NCBI GenBank assembly: GCA_022796725.1
Contig: JAAWJE010000079.1
Span: forward strand, 1 to 39,213
Source: Clostridia bacterium
GTDB taxonomy: Bacteria; Bacillota; Clostridia; TANB77; CAG-508
Length of the DNA stretch: 39,213 nt
Direction of reading: 5' to 3'
Under the pieces are notes generated by a model, which worked only from the letters and a program-made list of their open reading frames with translations, was not told the DNA's origin and did no database searches. Of the stretch, positions 1-10,293 are shown piece after piece. The position numbers and the translations under genes are program-made. Every line of letters begins with the position of its first letter. Positions within the stretch are counted from its first letter, which is position 1.

Positions 1-2658
1 TTAAATTCTGAAATAAATATAAATAAAGAAAGAATAAATAATAATAATTCTAATTATGATAGATTAAAATTAGAAATTGATGAATCAAAAGATAGAATAA
101 AAGAACTAGAAGAAGAAAAAAATCAGAAACAAGTTAAAAAAGATAATTTATTTTCAAACAAAGAAAAATTTTCTAAAGAATTAGAAGAAAAAGAAACAGA
201 ACTTGCAAATTTAACAGAGAAATTATCTAGTAAAGAAATACAAATAGAAGAAAAGAAGCAAAAAGTAGAAAAAAATACAGATGAGAAATACGAAATATCA
301 AATGTTATTTCTACATTAATTGCAAATATGGAAAACTCAGAAAAAAGAGAAAACAATATAAAATCAGAGATTACATCATATATTTCTGAACTTGATAGCT
401 CAAGAATACATAAAGAAGAAATAAGTAAATCATTTTATGAAATTGATAGTAGAAGAAATAAAATAAAAAATGAATTAGAAGAAATAGAAGAAAAAAGAAT
501 AGAAGCAGAAAATAAATTAAAAGATTTTCAAACGAAAATCAATAATATTGAGACAGATAGAAGGATAAAAGATTCTAAATTAAAATTTTTAGAGGAAACA
601 GAAAAAGAAAAAGAAGGATATACTAAAAGTATTAAGGCTATTTTAAAAGAATGTGAAAAAAATCAGAGTTTAAATAAGGGAAACCATGGAGTTTTAGCAA
701 ATTTAATATCAGCCCCTAAAGAATATGAAATAGCAATAGAAATGAGCTTAGGACAAGCTATGCAAAATATTGTTACTGACACAGAAGAAGATGCAAAAAA
801 ATTAGTTAATTATTTAAGAGAAAATAAACTAGGAAGGGCATCATTTCTTCCAATATCATCAGTTAATGGAAAGAAATTAGATAAGTTTAGTAATGATAAA
901 GGTGTAATAGGAATAGCATCAGATTTAATTAAATTTGATAAAAAATATGAACAAATAATACTAAATTTATTAGGAAGAACATTAATTGTAGATAATATGG
1001 ATACAGCAATAGCCATTTCTAAAAAAGATAAATATTCTTTTAAAATAGTAACTTTAGAAGGAGACATTGTAAATCCATCTGGTATGATTACAGGAGGAAG
1101 TGTAATTCAAAAAACAACAAATATTTTAGGTCGTTCTAGAGAAATTGAAGAACTAAAAAAGGAACTTAAAGTATTAGATAGTAAAATCGATAAATTAAAA
1201 AAAGAAAAAGAAGAATATGAAGAAAATATAGAAGATACTTTAAGTATAGTATCATCATTAGAAAAAGAGATTCAAGAAATAGAAATTGTATATGCTACTG
1301 AAAAGCAAAAGGTAGTATCTGAAGAAGAAGCTATTAAAAAAGTTGAAGATAGAATATCTAAATTAAGAGAAGAACAAAATACAATAAAAGAACAAAAGGA
1401 TATTAGTAATAAAAAACAAGAAGAATTAAATAATAAAATAAAAGAATTAGAAGAAGAAAATTCTAAATTAACAGATGAAATAAATGAGTATGCTATATTA
1501 AATAAAGATAATCAGAAATATATTGACGATTTAAAATTTGATATAACAAATCTTAAAATTTCAGTATCCTCTTTCGATGAAAGTGCTGATTCTATTAATG
1601 AAATGCTAGATAGAATAAACTTAGATATAGAAAATACAAAAACTATTATAAATAATAAAACAGAACAAAGAAGTACTATAGTAGATGAAAATTCTGAACT
1701 TGAAGAAAAAATAAAGAAAATTGAATTAGAAATAGAAAAGTTAAAGCAGGATTTTTCAAATAGTGGAAAAAAGGTTGAAGAATTAAAAAATGATAGACAA
1801 ATAAAGAATGAAAAATTAGACGAAATAGAAGAAAATATTTTAGAGCAAATGAAAAAGATTGAAGAATTAAAGAATCAGGTTATAAAAAGTGATGTAAAAA
1901 AAGCAAAATTAGAATCTGAAAGAGATCAAATTATAAATAAAATGTGGGAAGAATATGAACTTACACCAGGAAGTGCCACTGAATATAAAAAGCCAACAAA
2001 TGCCGTAGAAGTACAAAAACAAGTAAATAATTTAAGAAACCAAATAAAAGATTTAGGAAGCATAAATATTGATGCAATAGAAGAATATAAGAAGCTAAAA
2101 GAAAGATATGACTTTATGTCAGAACAGAGATTAGATTTAGAAGATACAATGACTAAATTAAGAAAAGTTATTGTAGAACTAACAGAAGTTATGAAAGAAC
2201 AATTTAGAGAAAAATTTAGAATAATAAATAAAAATTTTTCAGATGTATTTAAGGAATTATTTGGCGGTGGAAAAGCAGAGCTTAGATTAACAGATGAGAA
2301 TGATATTTTAGAGAGTGGAATTGAGATAGAAGTACAACCACCAGGAAAGAAGCTACAAAGTATGTCATTATTATCAGGTGGAGAAAGAGCATTTACAGCA
2401 ATTGCATTACTATTTGCAATATTAAAGATTAATCCAGCTCCATTTTGTGTATTAGATGAAATAGAAGCTGCACTTGATGATGTTAATGTATATAGATTTG
2501 CAGATTACTTAAAGAAGTTTTCAAGTGATACACAATTTTTAGTAATTACGCATAGAAAAGGAACAATGGAAGTAGCAGATACAGTTTATGGAATTACAAT
2601 GGAGGAAAATGGAATATCTAAGTTATTATCAATAGATTTAAAAAATAAAAATAATTAG
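1..2658 (+). CDS. smc: Chromosome segregation protein SMC, C-terminal part (5' truncated by window edge; frame is open from base 1)
   Basis: Coiled coil, hinge region, C-terminal signature LLSGGERAFTAIALLFAILKINPAPFCVLDEIEAALDDVNV; reading frame open upstream of the listed ATG at 328. Confidence 0.97.
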   Translation, partial: LNSEININKERINNNNSNYDRLKLEIDESKDRIKELEEEKNQKQVKKDNLFSNKEKFSKELEEKETELANLTEKLSSKEIQIEEKKQKVEKNTDEKYEISNVISTLIANMENSEKRENNIKSEITSYISELDSSRIHKEEISKSFYEIDSRRNKIKNELEEIEEKRIEAENKLKDFQTKINNIETDRRIKDSKLKFLEETEKEKEGYTKSIKAILKECEKNQSLNKGNHGVLANLISAPKEYEIAIEMSLGQAMQNIVTDTEEDAKKLVNYLRENKLGRASFLPISSVNGKKLDKFSNDKGVIGIASDLIKFDKKYEQIILNLLGRTLIVDNMDTAIAISKKDKYSFKIVTLEGDIVNPSGMITGGSVIQKTTNILGRSREIEELKKELKVLDSKIDKLKKEKEEYEENIEDTLSIVSSLEKEIQEIEIVYATEKQKVVSEEEAIKKVEDRISKLREEQNTIKEQKDISNKKQEELNNKIKELEEENSKLTDEINEYAILNKDNQKYIDDLKFDITNLKISVSSFDESADSINEMLDRINLDIENTKTIINNKTEQRSTIVDENSELEEKIKKIELEIEKLKQDFSNSGKKVEELKNDRQIKNEKLDEIEENILEQMKKIEELKNQVIKSDVKKAKLESERDQIINKMWEEYELTPGSATEYKKPTNAVEVQKQVNNLRNQIKDLGSINIDAIEEYKKLKERYDFMSEQRLDLEDTMTKLRKVIVELTEVMKEQFREKFRIINKNFSDVFKELFGGGKAELRLTDENDILESGIEIEVQPPGKKLQSMSLLSGGERAFTAIALLFAILKINPAPFCVLDEIEAALDDVNVYRFADYLKKFSSDTQFLVITHRKGTMEVADTVYGITMEENGISKLLSIDLKNKNN

Positions 2659-2690
2659 TTATGTAGATAAGTTATTTACATAACTTTTTA
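2657..2690 (+). terminator. Rho-independent terminator after smc
   Basis: AGTTATGTA...TACATAACT followed by TTTTTA. Confidence 0.7.
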
Positions 2691-2743
2691 TTTTATTAAA
2701 AATATGATATTATAAACAATAATAAATTTGAAGGGGAAATCAA

Positions 2744-3544
2744 ATGAAAAGGATAATTATGCTAGGAGTAGGACATGGTGGAACGATAGACTTATATAAT
2801 ACATGTTTTGTTATACAAAATGAAAACGGTAATTTTTTAGTAGATACTGGTGGTAGTATTGAAGTCATAAAAAGATTAAGAAAAGTAAATATAGAAATAG
2901 GAGATGTTAGAAATATATTTATTTCACATAATCATACAGACCATATACTAGGACTTATATGGATGTTTAAAAAACTAGGAGTTAGTTCAATCAATGGTAA
3001 AATTAAAAATAAAACAAATGTCTATTGCAATGATGTTGTTTATGAATCAATAATAGGTATTTCAAAATGTACTTTACCAGAGAAAATTATTAAAGAATTA
3101 TCAAAAATTATAGATTTCCATATTTTAAAAAATGATGAACAAATTAATATTAATGGAATAAAATATACATTTTTTGATATAAATCCAAGAGATACAAAAC
3201 AATTTGGATTTGAAAGTGTGATAAATGGAAAAAGATTAATGTTTTTAGGAGATGAAACATTAAATCCCAATTTGTATGAAAGAGTTAAAAACGCAGATTA
3301 TGTTATGCACGAAGCTTTTTGTTTAGACTCAGAAGAAAGTATTTTTCATGCTTATCAAAAGAATCATTCAACAGTAAAAAGTGTTAGTAAAACTATGAAT
3401 GAGTTAAATGTAAAAAATTTAATTTTATATCATACAGAAGAATCACATGGAATAGAAAGAAAAAAATTATATATTGAAGAGGGAAAAAATAATTTTAATG
3501 GAAATATTTATGTACCAGATGAATTAGAAGTAATTGAATTATAA
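2744..3544 (+). CDS. MBL-fold metallo-hydrolase (RNase Z-like)
   Basis: SHNHTDH motif, later His/Asp ligands (GDETLNPN, HEAF), RBS before ATG. Confidence 0.85.
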   Translation: MKRIIMLGVGHGGTIDLYNTCFVIQNENGNFLVDTGGSIEVIKRLRKVNIEIGDVRNIFISHNHTDHILGLIWMFKKLGVSSINGKIKNKTNVYCNDVVYESIIGISKCTLPEKIIKELSKIIDFHILKNDEQININGIKYTFFDINPRDTKQFGFESVINGKRLMFLGDETLNPNLYERVKNADYVMHEAFCLDSEESIFHAYQKNHSTVKSVSKTMNELNVKNLILYHTEESHGIERKKLYIEEGKNNFNGNIYVPDELEVIEL

Positions 3545-3565
3545 TTAAAAATATAGGAGAAAATT

Positions 3566-4348
3566 ATGAGTTTTTTTGATTCACATGCACATTATAATGA
3601 TGAAGTTTTTAAAGAAGATAAAGATAAATTGATTAAAGCTATGTATAAAGATGGAATAACAAATATTATTTGTGCTGGATATTCTTTAGAAAAATCGAAG
3701 GAAGCGATAAATATAGCTAAAAGTTATCCACATATATTTGCAACTTGTGGAATATCCCCAAATGATATAAATGAAAATGTGTATAAAGAAATAGAAGAAA
3801 TAGAGAAAATTGCTAGAGATGATAAGGTTTTAGCAATAGGAGAAATAGGATTAGATTACTATTGGAATAAAGATAATAAGCAATTACAAAAAGATGTATT
3901 CTCAAAGCAAATAGATATTGCAAATAAATTAAATTTACCAATAGTAATACATTCAAGAGACGCATGGATAGATACAATAGATGTTTTAAAAAGTAACCCT
4001 GTGGATAAAAAAGGTGTATTCCATTGTTGTCAATTAAATCAAGAATTAATAAAAGAGGCTTTAAAACTTGACTTTTATATATCTTTCAGTGGAAATATAA
4101 CATTCAAAAATGCTAAATCAGATGAATGTATAAAACTAGTTCCAGACAATAAAATATTAATTGAAACAGACAGTCCATATTTATCACCAGAACCTTTTAG
4201 AGGAACAAGAAATAATTCATTGAATGTTAAGTTAGTTGCAAAGAAGATTGCAGAAGTAAAGGGAATGGATATTCAAGATATAGCAAATATAACAAAAGAA
4301 AATACAATGAGAATATTTATGGAGGGAAAAAAATATGATAAAGTCTAA
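3566..4348 (+). CDS. TatD family metal-dependent hydrolase
   Basis: FFDSHAHYND, AIGEIGLDYYW, LPIVIHSRDAW, LIETDSPYLSPEPFRGTRN. Confidence 0.95.
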   Translation: MSFFDSHAHYNDEVFKEDKDKLIKAMYKDGITNIICAGYSLEKSKEAINIAKSYPHIFATCGISPNDINENVYKEIEEIEKIARDDKVLAIGEIGLDYYWNKDNKQLQKDVFSKQIDIANKLNLPIVIHSRDAWIDTIDVLKSNPVDKKGVFHCCQLNQELIKEALKLDFYISFSGNITFKNAKSDECIKLVPDNKILIETDSPYLSPEPFRGTRNNSLNVKLVAKKIAEVKGMDIQDIANITKENTMRIFMEGKKYDKV

Positions 4349-5000
4349 AGAGTGGAACTGGAATGTAGTTAATGGAAAATTTAAAGACACATGGCTTGAA
4401 CCTAGCATAGAGTCATATTATCTAGTAAATAGATGGAAAAACCAAAATAAAAAACAATTCTTAGACTTAGGTTGTGGTCTTGGAAGACATACAATATTAT
4501 TTGGTAAAAATGAATTTGACACATATTCTTTTGATTTAAGTAAAGAGGCTATTGAAAGAACAAAAGAATATGCTAAAAATGAAGGCCTAAAAGTAGAGTT
4601 TAAAGTTGGAGATATGATTGAGTTGCCTTATGATAATGATAGTATGGATTGCATATTATGTAGAAATGTTATATCACATACTGATACAGAAGGAATAAAG
4701 AAAATTATTAATGAAATATATAGAGTATTAAGAAAGAATGGAGAATGTTATTTAACTTTATGCTCAAAAGATACTTATGGATTTAAAAGAGATGACTTTC
4801 CATTCATAGATAAAAATACGAAAATTAACATGGATGATGGACCAGAAAAGGGAATTCCTCATTTTTATGCAGATTATGACCTTATAAAAGAATTATTTAA
4901 AATTTTTAAAATAGAGAAAATATATCAATTAGAGGATTTTTATGAAGAAAATGATAAAAAATATACATCATTTCATTATCATGTATTAATAGTGAAATAA
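4335..5000 (+). CDS. Class I SAM-dependent methyltransferase
   Basis: FLDLGCGLGRHTILF motif I; start overlaps the end of the TatD gene by 14 nt. Confidence 0.9.
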   Translation: MIKSKEWNWNVVNGKFKDTWLEPSIESYYLVNRWKNQNKKQFLDLGCGLGRHTILFGKNEFDTYSFDLSKEAIERTKEYAKNEGLKVEFKVGDMIELPYDNDSMDCILCRNVISHTDTEGIKKIINEIYRVLRKNGECYLTLCSKDTYGFKRDDFPFIDKNTKINMDDGPEKGIPHFYADYDLIKELFKIFKIEKIYQLEDFYEENDKKYTSFHYHVLIVK

Positions 5001-5076
5001 AAATGCTTAAACAATTGAAAATAAAGCATATATGTTATATAATATATTTCGTTAATTAAAAGTAAGGAGAGATTTT

Positions 5077-6141
5077 ATGTTTCAAAAGTTAGAAGCTGTT
5101 GAAAAAAGATATGAGGAGTTAAATGCTCTTATAAGCGACCCAGAAGTAATTGCAAAACAAAGTGAATGGCAAAAGTTAATGAAAGAACATAGTGATATAC
5201 AAGAAGTAGTCGAAAAGTATAGAGAATATAAAAAGGTAGAACAAGCTTTAGAAGAAGCAAGAGATATGCTTTCTGATAAAGATTTAAAAGAACTTGCAGA
5301 AATGCAGATGGAGGATGCAAAAGAAAAATTGCCTTTAATAGAGGAAGAAATAAAAATGTTACTAATTCCTAAAGATCCAAATGATGATAAAAACGTTATT
5401 TGTGAAATAAGAGGTGGTGCTGGTGGAGAAGAAGCAGCACTATTTGCAGGAGTTTTATTTAGAATGTATTCAATGTATGCAGAAAGAAAACATTGGAAAT
5501 TAGAAGTTGTAAATGAGAATGAAACAGGACTTGGAGGATATAAAGAAATATCATTTATGATTACTGGAAAAGGAGCATATAGCAGATTAAAATTTGAAAG
5601 TGGTGTTCATAGAGTTCAAAGGGTTCCAGATACTGAAAGTAGTGGAAGAATACATACATCTACTGTTACAGTAGCAGTACTTCCAGAAGTGGAAGATGTA
5701 GAAGTTGAAATCAACCCAGCAGATATAAAAATGGATGTTTTTAGAGCATCAGGAGCAGGGGGACAGCACGTAAATAAAACGTCATCTGCAGTTAGACTTA
5801 TTCACGTACCAACTGGAATAGTTGCTGAATGTCAAACTGAAAGGTCTCAATTACAAAATAGAGAATATGCAATGAGATTACTTCGTTCAAGAATATATGA
5901 AAAAGAGCTAGAAAAGCAAGAAAAAGAAGTAGCAAGTGAAAGAAGAAGTCAAGTAGGTTCAGGAGATAGAAGCGAAAAAATTAGAACATATAATTATCCA
6001 CAAGGTAGAATAACAGACCATAGAATAGGATTTAGTATATTCCAAATGGAAGATTTCTTAAATGGAAATATAGATGAACTAATAGATAATTTAATTGCAA
6101 GTGATAGAGCAGAAAAATTAAAAGGAAATGAAGAAGAATAA
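5077..6141 (+). CDS. prfA: Peptide chain release factor 1
   Basis: [24 protein letters not shown] motif, C-terminal [13 protein letters not shown] typical of RF1. Confidence 0.96.
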   Translation: MFQKLEAVEKRYEELNALISDPEVIAKQSEWQKLMKEHSDIQEVVEKYREYKKVEQALEEARDMLSDKDLKELAEMQMEDAKEKLPLIEEEIKMLLIPKDPNDDKNVICEIRGGAGGEEAALFAGVLFRMYSMYAERKHWKLEVVNENETGLGGYKEISFMITGKGAYSRLKFESGVHRVQRVPDTESSGRIHTSTVTVAVLPEVEDVEVEINPADIKMDVFRASGAGGQHVNKTSSAVRLIHVPTGIVAECQTERSQLQNREYAMRLLRSRIYEKELEKQEKEVASERRSQVGSGDRSEKIRTYNYPQGRITDHRIGFSIFQMEDFLNGNIDELIDNLIASDRAEKLKGNEEE

Positions 6142-6144
6142 AAA

Positions 6145-6187
6145 TGAAAGAAGGTAAACAGAGGGTATTTGTTTACTTTCTTCTTTA
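6145..6187 (+). terminator. Terminator after prfA
   Basis: GGTAAACA...TGTTTACTTTCTTCTTT hairpin. Confidence 0.6.
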
Positions 6188-6291
6188 TATATGAAGTGAA
6201 GATTTTTAAAAATATTAAACTATATATAGAGTATAATTATTTACGAATATACAATTAAATAAAAACTGCAATTTAGATAGGAGTGATTGTT

Positions 6292-7008
6292 TTGAAAATA
6301 ACTACTTATGGAAATAAAGAAAAAGAAAAGATATTATTGTTGCATCCTATGTTCACAAGTGCAAAATTTTTTGATTTTATGATAGATAAATTAAAAGATT
6401 ATTATTTAATTATTCCAACATATAGTGGACATTATGAAAATTCAAATTATATATCAATGGAAGATGAAGAAAGAACTATTAATGAATTTTTAAAAGAAAA
6501 TAATATAGATAGATTAAAAGCAATTATAGGTTTTTCTTTAGGTGGAAACATTGCATTTCATTATTTTTGTAATAATCAAGATAAAATTGATCAAGTAATA
6601 GTAGATAGTGCTCCTATCTTTAATTTTCCAAATATTATAAAAAAATATTTTTATAATAGATATAAAAAGTGCCTACTTAATATAAAAGAGCATCCAGAAA
6701 ATACGGTTAAAGAATTAAATAAGTGCTTTAATGGTATGGGAGAAGCTCAACAATACATAGCACCAATGATAACGATAGAAAGTTTAAAAAATTTGTTAGA
6801 TAGTTGTTATATTGTTGAAACACCAAAATTAGATGTTGAATCACAGAAAAAGATATCATTCGTATATGGAACAAAAGATATAGCAAGATTCTGTTTACCT
6901 AGAATTAGAAAATATAAAAATAGTAAATTTATAAAAATTAATTCATTAGGTCACTGTGGCTATTTTAGAAAAAATACAGATGAATATATAAAAATATTAA
7001 TCAAATAA
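6292..7008 (+). CDS. Alpha/beta hydrolase
   Basis: IIGFSLGGNIAFHYF nucleophile elbow, C-terminal GHCGYF; TTG at 6292 sits 8 nt after AGGAG, favoured over GTG 6283. Confidence 0.8.
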   Translation: MKITTYGNKEKEKILLLHPMFTSAKFFDFMIDKLKDYYLIIPTYSGHYENSNYISMEDEERTINEFLKENNIDRLKAIIGFSLGGNIAFHYFCNNQDKIDQVIVDSAPIFNFPNIIKKYFYNRYKKCLLNIKEHPENTVKELNKCFNGMGEAQQYIAPMITIESLKNLLDSCYIVETPKLDVESQKKISFVYGTKDIARFCLPRIRKYKNSKFIKINSLGHCGYFRKNTDEYIKILIK

Positions 7009-7062
7009 ATTGAAATTTGTAGGAAGAGATGATTATTTCAAAAGTCTAATTAAGGAGTTATA

Positions 7063-7782
7063 ATGATTACAAAAGTAGAAAATAATATAATATTTAAAAA
7101 TAAGAATCCTATTGAGATTAAAAGAAAAAATAAACAAATGAAAAATATAAAACAGTATTGGAGTGAGTTTATAAAAAATAATAAAAACGTTTATAATGGA
7201 AATGTCTATTGTATTACTAATATAACAAAACAAAAAAATGAAACTATATTTGAATTATCTAAAACAAAATATGAAGATGTAGTTTATTCAGAAAAACATT
7301 CAGACTTAAATATAAGGATTCTTTTTTTTGGAACATATTTTGTTACAGTTGATGGATATTATTGTATAGTAAAAAATGACAAAAATAAGCTTGATTTAGC
7401 AGGAGGATATGTTGATGATAATGATTTTGAAAATGACAGTTTTAATCCTAAGAAATGCTTATTTAGGGAAGTAAAAGAAGAATTAGGAATAGATATTAGG
7501 AAAAATCAAAATATAAAACAAATAAACTTAAAATATTTAAAATTACCAAATAAACAGGAAGATGATTTAGTAAATTATCCAATAGGAATAATATATGAAT
7601 CATTTTTAAATTTGACTTCTGATGAACTAGAAAAAGAATTTAATAAGAATAAACATATAATAGATGGAGAAATAAAGGAGATAGTATTAATAAAAGATTT
7701 TAATATATTAGATAATTATGATGAAAAAGTAAGTTATTTATTAGAATTATTTGAGTGTATAAAAAATGAAAAAGTATATTAA
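7063..7782 (+). CDS. NUDIX-like hydrolase
   Basis: LAGGYVDDND...CLFREVKEELGIDI, a Nudix-box-like segment. Confidence 0.75.
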   Translation: MITKVENNIIFKNKNPIEIKRKNKQMKNIKQYWSEFIKNNKNVYNGNVYCITNITKQKNETIFELSKTKYEDVVYSEKHSDLNIRILFFGTYFVTVDGYYCIVKNDKNKLDLAGGYVDDNDFENDSFNPKKCLFREVKEELGIDIRKNQNIKQINLKYLKLPNKQEDDLVNYPIGIIYESFLNLTSDELEKEFNKNKHIIDGEIKEIVLIKDFNILDNYDEKVSYLLELFECIKNEKVY

Positions 7783-7835
7783 TATAAATAAAGAAGTTAA
7801 TAACAACTAATGATAAATTGAATCTTTTGTAACTC

Positions 7836-7870
7836 TACTAATCGTTGTTTTCCTCACTCAACGATTAGTA
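7836..7870. repeat. 12-bp perfect inverted repeat TACTAATCGTTG/CAACGATTAGTA between convergently read-through genes; possible terminator or operator
   Basis: Perfect arms with 11-nt loop; no strong T-run. Confidence 0.6.
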
Positions 7871-7922
7871 TGTTTATTTTTATATATAAAGATTTTACAA
7901 TAATGTTAAAGGAGGAAAAGAT

Positions 7923-8531
7923 ATGGAACAAGCAAAAGTAGGAAGATTTATTGCCAAATGTAGAAAAAACAAAAATATGACACAAGCAGATCTTGCAGAA
8001 AAACTAAATATTACAGATAGAGCAATATCAAAATGGGAAACAGGAAAAGGTATGCCTGATTCTTCTATAATGCTTGAATTATGTAATGAACTTGATATTA
8101 GTGTAAATGAATTATTAAGTGGGGAGGTTATCGAAATGGAAAATTATAATCAAAAAGCAGAAGAAAACTTATTGGAGATGAAAAAACAGAAAGAAGAAAC
8201 AGATAGAGAAATGTTAAGAATTGAAATAGTTATTGGATATATTTCTTCTATAACATTTTTAATTTTAGTTTTTATAGCATCTTTTGTCCAAATATATCCA
8301 GTAATAAGAATATTACTTATTATTGGAGGGAGTATTGTTTTTTCAATAGGAGTAATAAATGCTATTAAAATTGAACAAACAGCAGGTTATTATGAATGCG
8401 ATAAATGCCATTATAAATATATTCCAACATATAAGAGTGTATTATTTGCAATGCACTATGGAAGAACTAGATATATGAAATGTCCTAAATGTAATGAAAA
8501 AAGTTGGAATAAAAAAGTACTAACTAAATAA
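7923..8531 (+). CDS. XRE-family HTH regulator fused to two TM segments and a C-terminal zinc ribbon
   Basis: MTQADLAEKLNITDRAISKWETGKGMPD HTH; two hydrophobic stretches; CDKCHYKY...CPKCNEK. Confidence 0.88.
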   Translation: MEQAKVGRFIAKCRKNKNMTQADLAEKLNITDRAISKWETGKGMPDSSIMLELCNELDISVNELLSGEVIEMENYNQKAEENLLEMKKQKEETDREMLRIEIVIGYISSITFLILVFIASFVQIYPVIRILLIIGGSIVFSIGVINAIKIEQTAGYYECDKCHYKYIPTYKSVLFAMHYGRTRYMKCPKCNEKSWNKKVLTK

Positions 8532-8559
8532 TAAATATAATTTAAAGAGGTATTTGAAA

Positions 8560-8763
8560 ATGAATAAATATGAACCATTATGGAAATATTTAAAAGAAAA
8601 TGATAAAGAAAATTATAAACTAAATTATGAAGAAATCAAAAAGATTTTAGGTTTTAACATAGACCATTCCTTTTTAAATTATAAGAAAGAACTAAAGGAA
8701 TATGGATATGAAGTTAGCAGAATATCTATAAAAGAAAAAATAGTAATTTTCAATAAAATATAA
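8560..8763 (+). CDS. Small conserved hypothetical protein (YEPLWKYLKEN... type)
   Basis: ATG 9 nt after AGAGG; followed by a terminator. Confidence 0.7.
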   Translation: MNKYEPLWKYLKENDKENYKLNYEEIKKILGFNIDHSFLNYKKELKEYGYEVSRISIKEKIVIFNKI

Positions 8764-8774
8764 TTACGATTTAT

Positions 8775-8805
8775 AAGAAGATACTAAAAAAGTATCTTCT
8801 TTTTT
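8775..8805 (+). terminator. Rho-independent terminator
   Basis: AAGAAGATACT-AAAAA-AGTATCTTCTT-TTTT. Confidence 0.9.
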
Positions 8806-8809
8806 ATAG

Positions 8810-8831
8810 ATATGACAGATATATGTCATAT
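8810..8831. promoter_or_regulatory. Putative WYL-regulator operator, copy 1 (ATATGACA-N6-TGTCATAT)
   Basis: 8-bp-arm palindrome, 11 nt from TGTCA to TATAAT at 8840-8845. Confidence 0.65.
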
Positions 8832-8862
8832 TTATATGATATAATGTTTGCAGGAGGAGTTT

Positions 8863-9759
8863 ATGCAAGTAAATAATAGATTATTTGAAATAGTGTATTT
8901 GCTAATGCAGAAGAAAAAAATTACAGCAAAAGAACTAGCAGATAAATTTGAAGTATCTACTAGAACAATATATAGAGATATAGAAGCTTTAAGTATGGCG
9001 AATATACCAATTTATACGAATAAAGGAAAAAAAGGAGGAATAGGACTCTTAGATGAATATGTATTAAATAAAACAATTCTTTCAGAAGAAGAGCAGAATC
9101 AGATTTTATTTGCACTTCAAGGAATGGAAAAAGTATCATATAAAGAAAAAGATGTCTTAGGAAAACTTAGTGTTTTATTTAATAAAAAAATAGATGATTG
9201 GATTAAAATAGATTTTTCAAATTGGGGAAAGGATAGCGAGCAAGAAGAAAAGTTTGAATTAATAAAAATAGCAATATTAAATAAAAGAAAAATAGAATTT
9301 ATATATTATAACTCAAACGGAAATGAAACTAAAAGAGTTGTAGAACCACTACAAATATGGTTTAAAGAAAAATCGTGGTATTTAATAAGTTATTGTAAAT
9401 TAAAAGAAGATTATAGAATATTTAAGATTCCTAGAATAAAAGAAATTAAGATATTAGAAGAACATTTTGAAAGAGACATACCAAAAGAAAATAAAGAAGA
9501 AAAATATAATTTTAAAAATATATTACTTGAATTAGAAATAAGTAAAGAAATGGCTTATAGAGTATATGATGAGTTTGAAAGTAATGAAATAACGAAAAAA
9601 GAAGATGGAAACTTTATTGTAAAAGTGAAATATCCAGAAAATGATTGGGTATATGGATATATATTATCTTTTGGTGAGTACATAAAAGTTTTATCACCAG
9701 ATAAATTAAAAAATATTATAAAAGATAAATTAGAAAAAACTTTAAAAAATTATCTATAA
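8863..9759 (+). CDS. HTH-11 + WYL domain transcriptional regulator (YafY-like)
   Basis: N-terminal KITAKELADKFEVSTRTIYRDIEAL; WYL region WFKEKSWYLISYCKLKEDYRIFKIPRI; AGGAGG before ATG 8863. Confidence 0.9.
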   Translation: MQVNNRLFEIVYLLMQKKKITAKELADKFEVSTRTIYRDIEALSMANIPIYTNKGKKGGIGLLDEYVLNKTILSEEEQNQILFALQGMEKVSYKEKDVLGKLSVLFNKKIDDWIKIDFSNWGKDSEQEEKFELIKIAILNKRKIEFIYYNSNGNETKRVVEPLQIWFKEKSWYLISYCKLKEDYRIFKIPRIKEIKILEEHFERDIPKENKEEKYNFKNILLELEISKEMAYRVYDEFESNEITKKEDGNFIVKVKYPENDWVYGYILSFGEYIKVLSPDKLKNIIKDKLEKTLKNYL

Positions 9760-9760
9760 T

Positions 9761-9778
9761 ATGACATACAGTTGTCAA
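9761..9778. promoter_or_regulatory. Putative WYL-regulator operator, copy 2 (ATGACA-N6-TGTCAA)
   Basis: Same TGACA-N6-TGTCA; 11 nt from TGTCA to TATACT at 9789-9794. Confidence 0.65.
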
Positions 9779-9814
9779 TTATCTAGTATATACTCTTTTT
9801 AGGAGGTATATATT

Positions 9815-10279
9815 ATGAAATATGAAATTGTAGAATTAGAAGAAAAGATTATTCAAGGAATTGCAATTAAAACCACTAATCAGGATGGAAAATCTATAAA
9901 AGATATAGGAGAGACTTGGCAAAGATTATTTACAGATGGAATATATGAAAACATACCAAATAAGATAAATGGTAAAACAATAGGCTTATATACAAAATAT
10001 GAAGGGGATTATACTAAACCGTATTTATTTATTGCAGGAGCAGAAGTTAGAAAGGGAGAAAAAATTAATAAAGAAATAGAAAGTATTGTTATTCCAAAAG
10101 GAAAATATGCTAAGTTTATTATAATAGGTGATATCAAAAACTCAGTAGGAGAGGCATGGCAAGAAATATGGAATATGGATTTAAAGAGAAAATATATTTG
10201 TGATTTTGAAGAATATCAAAATAATTTGGGTGATATGGAGAAACAAGAAATTCATATTTACATTGGGATAGAGGATTAG
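9815..10279 (+). CDS. GyrI-like / effector-binding domain protein
   Basis: Overall pattern of GyrI-like small-molecule binding domain (GETWQRLF, YLFIAGAEV, IPKGKYAKF). Confidence 0.8.
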   Translation: MKYEIVELEEKIIQGIAIKTTNQDGKSIKDIGETWQRLFTDGIYENIPNKINGKTIGLYTKYEGDYTKPYLFIAGAEVRKGEKINKEIESIVIPKGKYAKFIIIGDIKNSVGEAWQEIWNMDLKRKYICDFEEYQNNLGDMEKQEIHIYIGIED

Positions 10280-10293
10280 AAAGGAAAAAGAAA

